A stretch of 64,000 nt of DNA from Bacillota bacterium (GCA_023386265.1 JAEWKA010000001.1:62001-126000); one strand, 5' to 3'; shown: positions 27,146 through 37,449, counted from the stretch's first letter. Program-made: numbers and translations. The notes: a model not told the origin generated them from the sequence alone.

Positions 27146-28937
27146 ACATGAAAATAATCATATATGTTTGATTCAGGATATTACAGAGCGAAAAAGCCTA
27201 GTGCTGAACCTTACTGAAAGTGAGCGGAGCAAATCAGTTCTACTGTCAAATCTGCCTGGTATGGCTTATAGATGCTACTACGACCGCAATTGGACAATGC
27301 AGTTTGTTTCAGATGGCTGCTTCAAATTAACTGGATATTCACCTGAAAACCTCTTACATAACAAAGACCTTTCATTTAACGATCTCATAACCCCTGAATA
27401 TCGTGAATCTCTTTGGAAAGAATGGGAGCGTATCCTTGCACGCAAGCATCCATTTCAATACGAGTATGAAATTACAACAGCTAGCGGCCAGCGAAAATGG
27501 GTTCTTGAGATGGGACAAGGAATATATAGCAATGATGGAGTAGTTGAGGCGCTAGAAGGAATTGTCCTTGATATATCAGACAGAAAGGAAATGGAGAATA
27601 ATCTTAGATACATAAATGAACATGACCGCTGGACAGGCTTATATAACCGAGATTATTTAGAGAGAATGCTTGAAAACGACTCAAGAAGTAAGATTGTTTC
27701 GAATAGAGCACTTATTGGTATCAATTTGAGTCCAGTTTATTTGTTGACGGCGAATTATGGCTTTCATTACACGCAGAATTTGATAAAAAAAGCAGCTGCA
27801 ATATTGTGCCAATATTGCACGGACGAGCGAATTCTATTTAATACCTTTGAAAATCGATTTGTGTTTTATTTCAAAAATTATAAAAATAGAAGTGAGCTTT
27901 TTGATTTTAGTAATGCTGTAGCGGACACCTTGGAATCATTATTTGTAACGGATAGAGTAGACGGTGGGATAGGAATTCTGGATATTGGCTCAAATACAGA
28001 ATTCGATGCAGACTTGCTACTAAGAAGGCTTCTGATTGCATCTGAGAGGTCCATCAACATCTCTGATAGAAATTTTAATGCTTGTTTTTACGACGAAAAG
28101 TTGGAGGCCTTGATGATCCGTGAGGGAGGGATAAGACAAGAGCTTGCCAGAATAGCTGTATATAATACTGTTGGAGAATTCTTCTTACAGTACCAGCCAA
28201 TTTTAGATATAAAATCAAACTCAATTTGCGGATTCGAAGCTTTGGCAAGATTACATACTGAGAAATTAGGGTTGGTATCGCCTGTCGAGTTTATTCCTAT
28301 TGCTGAGGAAACTAAACTCATTATTCCGATTGGAGAAAAAGTTATAATTGAAGCATTTAGTTTCTTGAACAAATTGATGAAACTCGGGTTCGAAACGATA
28401 ACTGTTTCGGTTAATGTATCTGCAATTCAACTATTAAGACCTGAATTCACCAACAGACTGTTGGAATTAATAAGAGAAATGCATGTTAATCCGGCGAATA
28501 TTGGTATTGAGATTACTGAGTCGATATTTGCTCATGACTACGTTATTATTAACAACATCATCGGTAAACTAAAAGATGCGGGCCTTCATGTCGCCATAGA
28601 CGACTTTGGAACAGGCTATTCATCGTTAGCCAGGGAGAAAGAACTAAATGTTAATTGCTTAAAAATTGACAAGTATTTTATTGATAAACTGCTAGAGGCT
28701 GGCGCTGATAGAGCAATAACCGGTGATATCATATCTATGGCTCACAGGCTTGGACACTACACAATCGCCGAAGGTGTGGAACACGAAGAGCAAAAACAAT
28801 ATTTGCTCGCTCATGGATGTGATAAAATACAGGGATATTTGATCGGCAGACCGCTCGATGAAGAAGCGGCAGTTGAACTATTAAATAATCAACTAAACAC
28901 AAATAATGCCTGCCACTTATATGACAGACAATGTTAA
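27051..28937 (+). CDS. PAS - degenerate GGDEF - EAL protein (c-di-GMP phosphodiesterase), 5'-truncated
   Basis: Recognisable sequence begins at about 27137 with the end of one PAS domain (CLIQDITERK), followed by a complete PAS (about residues 60-180) and a GGDEF-like domain (about 190-350) without the GGDEF motif (ENRFVFYF instead). The EAL domain (about 370-615) has its key residues intact: FEALARL, EITES, DDFGTGYSS, LKIDKYFI, AEGVEHEEQ. EAL domains hydrolyse c-di-GMP to pGpG. The first 30 codons from the nominal ATG are out-of-frame hsdR sequence, so the native N-terminus was lost in a recombination. Expression is uncertain. The end overlaps the next gene. Confidence 0.85.
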   Translation: MGMMSRCFTRRTWIKGWMISKQCRRSLALTNEHENNHICLIQDITERKSLVLNLTESERSKSVLLSNLPGMAYRCYYDRNWTMQFVSDGCFKLTGYSPENLLHNKDLSFNDLITPEYRESLWKEWERILARKHPFQYEYEITTASGQRKWVLEMGQGIYSNDGVVEALEGIVLDISDRKEMENNLRYINEHDRWTGLYNRDYLERMLENDSRSKIVSNRALIGINLSPVYLLTANYGFHYTQNLIKKAAAILCQYCTDERILFNTFENRFVFYFKNYKNRSELFDFSNAVADTLESLFVTDRVDGGIGILDIGSNTEFDADLLLRRLLIASERSINISDRNFNACFYDEKLEALMIREGGIRQELARIAVYNTVGEFFLQYQPILDIKSNSICGFEALARLHTEKLGLVSPVEFIPIAEETKLIIPIGEKVIIEAFSFLNKLMKLGFETITVSVNVSAIQLLRPEFTNRLLELIREMHVNPANIGIEITESIFAHDYVIINNIIGKLKDAGLHVAIDDFGTGYSSLAREKELNVNCLKIDKYFIDKLLEAGADRAITGDIISMAHRLGHYTIAEGVEHEEQKQYLLAHGCDKIQGYLIGRPLDEEAAVELLNNQLNTNNACHLYDRQC

Positions 28938-31668
28938 AGGGACGGTGGGTAATTTGAAGGATAATAGACGGGATATTCCAATAAGAAAAGCAATTATTAT
29001 TGTGTTTTTAGCAGCCATGGTTATATCCATCGGCAGCATTGGGTATATGGTTTTTTCAAGTTGGTTTTCTTCAGCAAAACAGACGACCGAAAGCGTCGCC
29101 GGAGAAATGAACGAACATATATATAACCAGATATATTCCTACCTGCATGTGCCGGTGCAGATCAATGAATCAAACCATAAAATCATTGCGAATGGAATCC
29201 TTGACTTATCTGAAGAAAATCTACGCGACAAGTTTTTTGTTGGCGTGCTAAGTTCATATGAAGACGCAATATATAGTTTCAGTTATGGCACCGAGAACGG
29301 TGAATATTACGGAGCCCGTAGGAATAAAAACGGCGTAATTCAAATTATGAAAAATAACGCTACGACTGGCGGGAACTCCTGGTATTATTCTGTAAATGAT
29401 GATCTAACCGCTGGTGAGCTCGCCATGCAAGCAGGTCAATTTGACCCGCGTACTCGGGCTTGGTACAAAGCAGCGGTGGTTGCAGAAGGGCCTACCTTCT
29501 CCCTCATCTATAAACATTTTGTTATGGATGACTTAGCCATATCCTATGCCTGCCCTATTTATAGTAAAGATGGAACGATTCAAGGGGTTCTTGGTACCCA
29601 TATACTTCTCAATGATATCGGAGTCTATCTTAAGGATACGGTAAGCAGTTATGACGGCTATTCTGTTATCCTCGAGAAAAACTCAAATGAACTGATTGCA
29701 AATTCAATGGGGATCGATAATTTTACCGTTCTCCAGGACGGCACTTTGGAAAGGTGTGAAATTGGCAATATAGAAAATTCAGATATTCAAGAAGCTTATA
29801 CACAATACAAAACGAGTCTTAAACCAAATTTCTTTTACGAAGGAGAAAACCAGAACCTCTATATAAATGTAAAAGAAATTCATATGGCAGGTCTTGATTG
29901 GGTTGTTGTTTCAGCGATTCCGGAAGGCTATTTAATTACACCGGCCGTGCAAAATATTCGCTTAGCAGCGATCCTCGCAATAATCTCCTTGATACTGTCG
30001 TTCATTATTTATACTTTGATAACCAGAAGATTGCTCAAGCCTATGCACACTCTGCTGCAAACCTCAGATGCATTATCTTCCGGGGATTTGACAAAGAGAA
30101 TTGATATTGCAAGGAATGATGAGATCGGGCAGATTTCAGTATCCTTTAACAAAGTCGCCGACGAGATGCAATTTCTAGTCAACAATCTAGAAACAACTGT
30201 AAAAGGACGTACCGATGAACTGCAAAAAGCAGTTTCAACATTAGATGAAAATAAAAACCAGCTACAGCTTATTTTGGATTCAGCTGCCGAAGCGATTTAT
30301 GGTATTGATGTGCATGGAAACTGCACATTCTGCAATAAGAGCTGTGTCCAAATGCTGGGATATAGTGACCAGTCAGAATTGCTCGGGAAAAATATGCACT
30401 GGCAGATTCACCATACACGGCGCGACGGGACCTCCTTGCCTGCTGAAGAGTGTAAGATTTTCAAGGCGTTTGCTCAAGGACAAGGCACACATGTAGACGA
30501 CGAAGTTTTTTGGCGTGCTGACGGAACTTCTTTTGATGTGGAATACTATTCATATCCACAATTGAAAAATGGTGATATTATCGGTGCTGTCGTAACTTTT
30601 ATGGATATCAGCGATCGCAGGCAGAAGGAAGCGGAGATTCAATATCTGAGTTGTCACGATATCCTTACTGGCCTGCAAAACAGGAGATGTTTTGAGGAGC
30701 ATCGCGAAAAAATAGACAAGCTGGATAACCTTCCGCTATCCGTCATCTTCGCGGATATCAATGGGTTAAAGATGACCAATGATATATTTGGACATACCGC
30801 AGGCGACGAGCTAATTAAGAAGTCGTCTGAAATTCTGCAACAGGCTTGCCGACAGAATGATGTAGTCGCTCGAGTCGGTGGAGATGAATTCATAATACTG
30901 CTACCCAACACAACCAGCGAAAACGCCGAGAAGATTCTTGCTAGGATAAAATCCGGGTTCGCCGATACCCGCGTGGAGGCCATCAAGTGCAGTATTGCTC
31001 TTGGTCTTGATACGAAACGAAGCTCTGACCAAATGCTGGACGAGATCATGGCAAACGCAGAAAATGCCATGTACAAGGACAAAACGATGAATCGCAAATC
31101 AATCAATAAAGGTATCATTGAAACGCTTATTCAAACATTACACTCAAAAAACACTAGAGAAAAAGAGCACTCAAAAAATGTAGGCAAAATGTGTGTTGAA
31201 CTTGGAACCGCTTTACACCTTAGCGAAACCGAGATCAGCAAACTAAGCAGAGCTGGTTATCTACATGATATCGGAAAAATTACACTGGCTGATAGTCTTT
31301 TAACTTCCGATTTTATGAATGAAGATGAGATTGAAACACTGCGTCAACACTCTGTGGTTGGATACCGGATTTTAAGCCTCTTCGATGATACGCTGGACTT
31401 GGCGGAATATGTTTATGGCCATCACGAAAGATGGGATGGAACGGGATATCCGAGGGGGCTTAAGGGTGAACAAATTCCCCTTTTATCAAGGATTATTTCT
31501 GTCTCCGAGACCTACGACCGCGTATTACACAAAGGCGATATTCCCTTTGAAGATCGAAAACTGGCCGGCCTCGATGTTATTAAAAATGGTGCAGGAACAC
31601 AGTTTGATCCACAAATCGCTGAATCATTTATACGAGTAATAGGCGAGACAAACGCGGAGATTAATTGA
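28906..31668 (+). CDS. Membrane Cache-HAMP-PAS-GGDEF-HD-GYP protein
   Basis: About 920 residues: membrane helix (25-50), extracellular Cache-type sensor (55-335, with FDPRTRAWYKAA), second helix (345-370), HAMP (372-425), PAS (450-570), GGDEF (580-735, motif VGGDEFIILLP intact) and HD-GYP (755-915, with LHDIGKI and HHERWDGTGYPRGLKGEQIP). GGDEF makes c-di-GMP and HD-GYP degrades it, so this is a bifunctional turnover protein responding to an outside signal. The start is unclear: the ATG at 28906 overlaps the preceding gene, and an ATG at 28921 or a TTG near 28954 are alternatives. It is in one block with the EAL gene. Confidence 0.9.
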   Translation: MPATYMTDNVKGTVGNLKDNRRDIPIRKAIIIVFLAAMVISIGSIGYMVFSSWFSSAKQTTESVAGEMNEHIYNQIYSYLHVPVQINESNHKIIANGILDLSEENLRDKFFVGVLSSYEDAIYSFSYGTENGEYYGARRNKNGVIQIMKNNATTGGNSWYYSVNDDLTAGELAMQAGQFDPRTRAWYKAAVVAEGPTFSLIYKHFVMDDLAISYACPIYSKDGTIQGVLGTHILLNDIGVYLKDTVSSYDGYSVILEKNSNELIANSMGIDNFTVLQDGTLERCEIGNIENSDIQEAYTQYKTSLKPNFFYEGENQNLYINVKEIHMAGLDWVVVSAIPEGYLITPAVQNIRLAAILAIISLILSFIIYTLITRRLLKPMHTLLQTSDALSSGDLTKRIDIARNDEIGQISVSFNKVADEMQFLVNNLETTVKGRTDELQKAVSTLDENKNQLQLILDSAAEAIYGIDVHGNCTFCNKSCVQMLGYSDQSELLGKNMHWQIHHTRRDGTSLPAEECKIFKAFAQGQGTHVDDEVFWRADGTSFDVEYYSYPQLKNGDIIGAVVTFMDISDRRQKEAEIQYLSCHDILTGLQNRRCFEEHREKIDKLDNLPLSVIFADINGLKMTNDIFGHTAGDELIKKSSEILQQACRQNDVVARVGGDEFIILLPNTTSENAEKILARIKSGFADTRVEAIKCSIALGLDTKRSSDQMLDEIMANAENAMYKDKTMNRKSINKGIIETLIQTLHSKNTREKEHSKNVGKMCVELGTALHLSETEISKLSRAGYLHDIGKITLADSLLTSDFMNEDEIETLRQHSVVGYRILSLFDDTLDLAEYVYGHHERWDGTGYPRGLKGEQIPLLSRIISVSETYDRVLHKGDIPFEDRKLAGLDVIKNGAGTQFDPQIAESFIRVIGETNAEIN

Positions 31669-31696
31669 ATTATAAAAGTATTAAGAAGGATTAGAA

Positions 31697-32238
31697 ATGG
31701 GAAAAGCGACACAAGACCTTCGAAAAGAACACGAGCCATCCATTATGTTCTGCAAATACTAGACAAGATGATGGATCCCGATAGCTGTGCTACCAAAAAT
31801 CTGCTGAGTTATTACGGTGAGGTGGTTTACTTCCTCAAGATATTTGTGGATAAATGCCATCATGGTAAAGATGAAAATTATCTATTCAAAGAACTGGTTA
31901 ATAAGGGAATCGCTAACGAGGGCGGTCCCGTCGGTGTAATGCTGCAAGAACACGTTCAGGGCAGAGACTACATTGCGCAAATGGCTAGAAGCCTTGACGA
32001 TAAGAACATTAGCGGTTATAACAACGCCGCCATTCAATACCGCGACCTACTGCGCAGACATATCGACAAGGAAAATAATGTACTTTTCATGATGGCGGAT
32101 AATGTGATTGACGAACAATCGCAGAGCCTTATGTTAGAACAATTCGAGCAGCATGAAGAGACTGTCATTGGGCATGGCGTCCATGAAAAACTTCACGCCA
32201 TGATCGATACCTGGGCAGAAGCTTTTTATGTGGAATGA
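31697..32238 (+). pseudogene. Hemerythrin-domain protein with a one-base frameshift
   Basis: The ATG at 31697 behind AAGAAGGA starts MGKATQDLRKEHE and then runs into a stop 10 codons later. After loss of one G near 31735 the other frame continues as AIHYVLQILDKMMDPDSC to VE at 32238. The composite is a full DcrH/Ric-like hemerythrin with the iron-ligand pattern H-E, HHGKDEN, H, and HIDKENNVLF. Such proteins bind O2 or NO or repair Fe-S clusters. Context (rubredoxin, Hcp) supports nitrosative or oxidative stress defence. Either a sequencing error or a real inactivation. Confidence 0.8.
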
Positions 32239-32278
32239 AAATTCTATAGATAACAATCGGAAAGGAGATAAGGAGAAG

Positions 32279-32443
32279 ATGAAGAAATATCGTTGTATTC
32301 CCTGTGGGTATATATATGACCCGGAAGTTGGCGATCCTGATGGTGGGATTTCTCCTGGTACAGCGTTTGATGATATTCCAAATGACTGGCAATGCCCAAT
32401 TTGCTTTGTGAGCAAGGACGAGTTTGAAGTTGTTGAAGAATAA
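32279..32443 (+). CDS. Rubredoxin
   Basis: 54 residues with both iron-binding loops: CIPCGYIYDPEVGDPDGG and CPICFVSKDEFE. The ATG at 32279 follows AAGGAGA; earlier in-frame codons belong to the end of the hemerythrin gene. Rubredoxin is a one-electron carrier in the cytoplasm. It is 16 bases from hcp, so it may feed electrons to the hybrid-cluster protein or a partner. Confidence 0.95.
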   Translation: MKKYRCIPCGYIYDPEVGDPDGGISPGTAFDDIPNDWQCPICFVSKDEFEVVEE

Positions 32444-32458
32444 AAGGAGGAGAACTAA

Positions 32459-34087
32459 ATGAGTATGTTTTGTTATCAATGTCAGGAAACCGCGGGAGGA
32501 AAAGGTTGTACGGTACGCGGCGTATGCGGAAAAACCGAAGAGGTTGCAAGGCTTCAGGACCTTCTAATTTACACACTCAAGGGCATTTCAGAAATTGTAG
32601 TCAATGGAAAATCAGATGTTAAAGACCTAGGTGAGACAAACTATGAAGTGCTCAGCAGCCTGTTTATGACCATCACCAACGCAAATTTCGACGACGACTC
32701 TATTGAAAAACAGATTATGAAAATGATCGCCGTAAGAGACAAACTCAGAAATTCTATTGCTTCTACAGGTTTATACGACGCGGCCACATTCACGGTTAGT
32801 TCAAGAGAATCTATGTTGAAAAAGGCCGCAACCATCGGCGTGCTGTCAACCGAAAACGAGGACGTGCGTTCTCTCCGCCAAATGATCACATACGGCCTTA
32901 AGGGCATGGCTGCTTACGCCGAGCATGCGAAAAACATCGGGAAAGAAGATTTGGCAATTAACGCCTTCATCTATGAGGCGTTGGCGGCATCGCTGGACGA
33001 TTCTCTCTCCGCCGACGATCTGGTCGCGCTGACGCTGAAAACGGGTGAATATGGCGTCAAGGTCATGGCTCTTCTGGATGAGGCCAACACATCACGGTTT
33101 GGAAATCCTGTTATTACCGAAGTCAATATCGGCGCAAGAAATAACCCCGCGATCCTTATTTCCGGCCATGACCTGACCGATTTGGAACAGCTTTTAGAGC
33201 AAACCAAAGGCACCGGCGTGGATGTATATACCCACAGCGAGATGCTGCCAGCCCATTATTACCCGGCTTTTAAGAAATATGATAATTTCGTGGGCAACTA
33301 CGGCAACGCCTGGTGGAAACAGCTTGACGAATTTGTATCCTTCCATGGTCCCATCCTCTTTACCACCAACTGCATCGTCCCGCCCAGAAGCGAAGAGATC
33401 CGTGGCAGAATCTTTACCACGGGTTCCACCGGCTATCCCGGCTGCAAGCATATTGAAGCCGATGTGAACGGCAAGAAGGATTTTTCCGAAATCATTGCGC
33501 TTGCCAAGACCCTTCCCGTACCCGATGAAATTGAGACCGGCAGCATTGTCGGCGGCTTTGCCCATAATCAGGTGATAGCCTTAGCGGATAAGGTCGTCGA
33601 TGCCGTCAAAACTGGTGCAATCAAAAAGTTCTTCGTTATGGCCGGATGCGACGGACGTATGAAGTCAAGAGAATACTACACGGGGTTCGCTGAAAAGCTC
33701 CCGAAGGATACGGTTATTCTTACCGCCGGCTGTGCGAAATACCGTTATAACAAACTTAAGATGGGCGATATCGGCGGCATTCCGAGGGTTCTGGACGCCG
33801 GGCAGTGCAACGACTCCTATTCTCTGGCGGTCATTGCCCTGAAGCTCAAGGAAGTGTTCGGACTCGACGATATCAACAAGCTGCCGATTGCCTTCAATAT
33901 CGCCTGGTACGAACAAAAGGCCGTCATCGTTCTCTTGGCTCTGCTGTATCTGGGCGTGAAGAACATCCACCTCGGACCCACGCTGCCGGGCTTCCTGTCA
34001 CCCAATGTGGCCAAGGTGCTTGTTGAGAAGTTTGGCATTGCCGGTATCGGCACTGTGGATTCCGACATCGAACTGTTTATGGCCTAA
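32459..34087 (+). CDS. hcp: Hydroxylamine reductase / hybrid-cluster protein
   Basis: 542 residues, usual length of class I Hcp. The N-terminal Cys motif MFCYQCQETAGGKGC-TVRGVCG binds the [4Fe-4S] cluster. The later Glu/Cys residues of the hybrid cluster lie in TTNCIVPP, GSTGYPGC, TAGCAKYRYNK and DAGQCNDSYS. Hcp reduces nitric oxide or hydroxylamine and is a nitrosative-stress enzyme in anaerobes. An AAAGGAGGAG site precedes the ATG. It is the third gene of a hemerythrin-rubredoxin-hcp set and ends at a clear terminator. Confidence 0.96.
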   Translation: MSMFCYQCQETAGGKGCTVRGVCGKTEEVARLQDLLIYTLKGISEIVVNGKSDVKDLGETNYEVLSSLFMTITNANFDDDSIEKQIMKMIAVRDKLRNSIASTGLYDAATFTVSSRESMLKKAATIGVLSTENEDVRSLRQMITYGLKGMAAYAEHAKNIGKEDLAINAFIYEALAASLDDSLSADDLVALTLKTGEYGVKVMALLDEANTSRFGNPVITEVNIGARNNPAILISGHDLTDLEQLLEQTKGTGVDVYTHSEMLPAHYYPAFKKYDNFVGNYGNAWWKQLDEFVSFHGPILFTTNCIVPPRSEEIRGRIFTTGSTGYPGCKHIEADVNGKKDFSEIIALAKTLPVPDEIETGSIVGGFAHNQVIALADKVVDAVKTGAIKKFFVMAGCDGRMKSREYYTGFAEKLPKDTVILTAGCAKYRYNKLKMGDIGGIPRVLDAGQCNDSYSLAVIALKLKEVFGLDDINKLPIAFNIAWYEQKAVIVLLALLYLGVKNIHLGPTLPGFLSPNVAKVLVEKFGIAGIGTVDSDIELFMA

Positions 34088-34097
34088 TAGATAATAT

Positions 34098-34140
34098 AAG
34101 TCCCGCCGTTAGGTAAATACTATATCGGCGGGACTTTTAT
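34098..34140 (+). terminator. Terminator after hcp
   Basis: AAGTCCCGCCG pairs with CGGCGGGACTT across a loop and is followed by TTTATT, 10 bases after the stop codon. Confidence 0.9.
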
Positions 34141-34211
34141 TATACAGTTAACATGACACTTCAACTAGCACATAGAAATTGAATTCTGCGGTGGAAACAT
34201 CTGCTCCATGG

Positions 34212-34898
34212 TTAATATGTTGTGTCAATTGAGAATTTCTTGAAATGGATTACCAGCAACACAACAAATACCACCCAGGGAATCAGAGAAAGTAGAGAAA
34301 ATATCATGCCCAATGCACCTGCAGAAGAAGGTATAATCATGAAAAATCCGGAAGCCAACCCCCACCAACCAATCAATTTCTTGAATTGGGGACTTTTTAT
34401 CATTGCATAGGCAAACATTAGTAGGCATATGGTGCTTAATACATAGTAAGCATTAAACGCAGTACCCGTATATCCAGCCATTACGGATTCTCCGGCGGCT
34501 AAATATATTGTTTGCTGATCAGGTAGCGCTTGAAAATATTGGTTACTTAAGGTCAGCATTTCAAAAGATGGGTTGGACGGATAGTAACAGGCAACGCCAA
34601 CCAAGCCGAGTATAAGCGCTAAAATAACAGTAACGGGTCGTTCGTGGTATAATATGATGAAGAGTGCTAAATAGATCACAATAATTATAATGTTATTGAA
34701 TAGATAAAGAAAATCCAAGCTTAACAGCCCTAATAACGGATTTTGCTGATAGAGTTCGAAAAATCCTTTGATGCTATCCGGTGGTGGAGATATCACAAAG
34801 ACAATGATCTGTATTGGTATCAGAACCAACATTAGTAAAGATAAATACTGGGCAACACGAAAAAGTGGCTGAAAATTCGTTTTGAAACCTTGAATCAT
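34212..34898 (-). CDS. DUF4386-like membrane protein next to TetR
   Basis: 228 residues with about six membrane helices and the central hydrophilic loop (YLAAGESVMAGYTGT) also seen in the protein at 25.4 kb. The ATG at 34898 follows AGGGGGAG. It begins 13 bases after the TetR gene on the same strand, so both are likely one transcript under TetR control. Role unknown. Confidence 0.7.
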   Translation of the reverse strand: MIQGFKTNFQPLFRVAQYLSLLMLVLIPIQIIVFVISPPPDSIKGFFELYQQNPLLGLLSLDFLYLFNNIIIIVIYLALFIILYHERPVTVILALILGLVGVACYYPSNPSFEMLTLSNQYFQALPDQQTIYLAAGESVMAGYTGTAFNAYYVLSTICLLMFAYAMIKSPQFKKLIGWWGLASGFFMIIPSSAGALGMIFSLLSLIPWVVFVVLLVIHFKKFSIDTTY

Positions 34899-34911
34899 AA
34901 GATGCTCCCCC

Positions 34912-35508
34912 TTAAAGATTATCTTTATTTTTATTAAGTAAGAAATTAATTAGCTTAGCAGTCTCTTCGTTTATATCATCCTGTTTTGCTGTTCCATTGG
35001 ATGAAAAACTCAGCATAATCATACCCAGTAGGGCATAAATAATTGTCTTTGCGACCACTTCAATGTCATTCGATCCAATTATGCCTGATTGCGCTAATTT
35101 AGAGAATGAAGTCTGCCACATACCGCTGAAACGCTCCTCAAGCTTTCGAAAACTGTCATCTGCCTCCGGCTGAACAAAAGCGTAGAAGTAAAAGAAACGG
35201 AAAGCCTTTGGATGTTTGAAAAAATAATCAGTATAGCAGAAAAACACATCCATAATTTCTTCTACAGGATCATCGCTAGTAAAGGTAACTGATGTAATCT
35301 CTGCAATCATATCTTCGATCATATCAAGACGTAACACCCATAAGAGCGTATTCAAGTCTTTAAAATAATAATACAGATTAGTATAGGAATAGCCAGTTAC
35401 TTCGGCTAAATGACGAACAGTAACAAATTCATAGCCTTTATCGTGAACGATATCTTTTGCAGCTTGAATGATTTCTTTTCGGGTACGTTCTTTTTTTGAT
35501 TGGTTCAT
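34912..35508 (-). CDS. TetR-family transcriptional regulator
   Basis: 198 residues: N-terminal TetR helix-turn-helix (residues about 8-55, EFVTVRHLAEVTGYSYTNLYYY) and an all-helical ligand domain. A near-perfect palindrome upstream (35526-35561) is probably its own operator, implying autoregulation together with the membrane protein downstream. Ligand unknown. Confidence 0.92.
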   Translation of the reverse strand: MNQSKKERTRKEIIQAAKDIVHDKGYEFVTVRHLAEVTGYSYTNLYYYFKDLNTLLWVLRLDMIEDMIAEITSVTFTSDDPVEEIMDVFFCYTDYFFKHPKAFRFFYFYAFVQPEADDSFRKLEERFSGMWQTSFSKLAQSGIIGSNDIEVVAKTIIYALLGMIMLSFSSNGTAKQDDINEETAKLINFLLNKNKDNL

Positions 35509-35525
35509 GTTGCACCCCTTATATA

Positions 35526-35561
35526 TTTTAACGTTGTTAAATAATATTAACTACGTTAAAA
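35526..35561. promoter_or_regulatory. Palindromic operator upstream of the TetR gene
   Basis: TTTTAACGT (35526-35534) and its exact complement ACGTTAAAA (35553-35561) enclose GTTAA and TTAAC, a 36-base nested dyad located 18 bases before the tetR start codon. Confidence 0.75.
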
Positions 35562-35786
35562 TATACGCGGTTTTTACTTTGAAGTCAATAGTTTTCAAGG
35601 ATTTATTCAAATTTATTCCAGACAAGCTAGCACGGTTAATTTGACTGCGTCGAAAAAGTGAGAGTGGGTGTGTTAGAGTATATGCATAGGAATTCAGAAA
35701 GAAAGGGAACTGAATTTTATGCCAAGCAATAGACCTGCGAATTAAAATCTTACTATATTGAGAAATAAAAGGTAAATTTAGCTATA

Positions 35787-37400
35787 ATGGAAAAAACTAT
35801 TTTAATTGCGGCAAATTTTATTGCCTACCTGCTCTTTATTAATAAATGCTTTACATTAATGGAAAGTATGCTTTATGGGAAGCAATATGGTTTGCTATTT
35901 CGGATGTTTATAGGTGTAGTAAACGCCGCCCTGATGGTTATAATGGCTTTGACCATACCAATAAATACCGGCTATTTCGTATCCTTACTGGTTTTATACG
36001 CCGAGTTGCTGATAATATTTAGAAAATCGCTGAAAGACACGCTATTCGTGACCGTTGCGGTGATGATGAGTATTATGTGTCTTCGGGGGATGGTTATTTC
36101 ACTGTTTGCATTGGCTTTGCACGAAACTCTGTTTGCGGTGTGCAGCAATGGGAATCTTTTTCTAGGTGTCTTAGCTATTTCAAACATGCTTGGGTTTCTG
36201 GCATTATTCATAATACTGCGTTTTATGAGCATGGAAAATCTGCGATTTACAATGCAAAACAGAACTCAGTCCCGGTACATAATTATTTGGGCATCCTTGT
36301 GCGTTTTATTCATGTTCAGAAGTTCGGTCGTTTATGTCAGGGACTACAGTATTCCAAACATGTTTATAGATCATTTAAGCTATTGTTTTATGCTGCTTCT
36401 GAGCTTCTATTATTTGCTGATATACACTTTTAAGCTTAATATGTCAGCTAAGATACGCGAAGACAACAAGAGCCTGTCTCAGGCGCTGGGGAATCAAATG
36501 GAACTTCAAAGCGCGTTGACACGCGATGCTATCTATACTTCGAAGGCAAACCTGACCAGAAACGAAATCATCAGTGGTCTAGAATTTTATGATGAACCGC
36601 TTGAGCGCCTTCACAGCGAATACGATGCATGGTTTGAATATGCAAAGTCAAGAGTTCATGCGGATGATTATGATGTCTATTTTAAATCTCTTGAACGTCA
36701 AAATCTGCTGGATAGTTTAAATAAGGGTGTTGAGCCTAAGCCTTTTGAATACCGGCGTTTAAGCGCGGATAATAATTACCATTGGGTCAGACTTGTTCTC
36801 CGAATGTTCAAAGACGTTGAATCTAATGATGTGTATGCGTTTGCGTATGGGTTTGATATCGATAAAGAAGTGCATGAGAGGCAAGCGTTAATGCTTGGCG
36901 CTCAAACTGACATTTTCACAGGGCTTTACAATAAAGCAACAATCGAAGCATTGATTGGAGAAGAAGTCATAAAAGGTGCAGGAATCATGTTATTACTTGA
37001 TATTGATGACTTCAAGAGTATCAATGATAGATTCGGACATGAAGCCGGCGATCGCGTTCTTAAATATTTTTCAGACTTGCTTCTTAACATCTTCCGCAAA
37101 AGTGATATTGTCGGTCGAGTTGGCGGAGACGAGTTTATGATTTACATCAAAGACACGGCAGATATTTTAATTGCTGAGGACAAAGCGTCTGAAATATTAA
37201 AAGCGTTGAAAACCGGAGTTGACTATGAAAACAATCGGATTATTGTAACCAGCAGTATTGGTGTTACCGTTATAAATGAAAAAAATTACAGTTTCTCTGA
37301 AGCTTATAACCAAGCCGATAGCGCATTGTATGAGGCAAAGTTCAACGGGAAAAACGGTTATGTCATATATAATAACAACGCCGAATGTTCAGCGCAGTGA
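35787..37400 (+). CDS. Membrane-anchored PAS-GGDEF diguanylate cyclase
   Basis: 537 residues. Six or seven hydrophobic helices occupy residues 1-215. A PAS-like segment (about 225-370, ending ADNNYHWVRLVLRMF) and a GGDEF domain (375-530) with an intact active site (GRVGGDEFMIYI) and metal residue (LLLDIDDFKSINDRFGHEAG) follow. It should make c-di-GMP from two GTP. No inhibitory RxxD motif is obvious. It stands alone and ends at a very strong terminator. Together with the EAL and GGDEF-HD-GYP genes it makes the island a c-di-GMP module. Confidence 0.9.
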   Translation: MEKTILIAANFIAYLLFINKCFTLMESMLYGKQYGLLFRMFIGVVNAALMVIMALTIPINTGYFVSLLVLYAELLIIFRKSLKDTLFVTVAVMMSIMCLRGMVISLFALALHETLFAVCSNGNLFLGVLAISNMLGFLALFIILRFMSMENLRFTMQNRTQSRYIIIWASLCVLFMFRSSVVYVRDYSIPNMFIDHLSYCFMLLLSFYYLLIYTFKLNMSAKIREDNKSLSQALGNQMELQSALTRDAIYTSKANLTRNEIISGLEFYDEPLERLHSEYDAWFEYAKSRVHADDYDVYFKSLERQNLLDSLNKGVEPKPFEYRRLSADNNYHWVRLVLRMFKDVESNDVYAFAYGFDIDKEVHERQALMLGAQTDIFTGLYNKATIEALIGEEVIKGAGIMLLLDIDDFKSINDRFGHEAGDRVLKYFSDLLLNIFRKSDIVGRVGGDEFMIYIKDTADILIAEDKASEILKALKTGVDYENNRIIVTSSIGVTVINEKNYSFSEAYNQADSALYEAKFNGKNGYVIYNNNAECSAQ

Positions 37401-37449
37401 ATACATCAATGCAGCCATAAATTTTGTTCAAATTTTTCCTTGAGACGTT

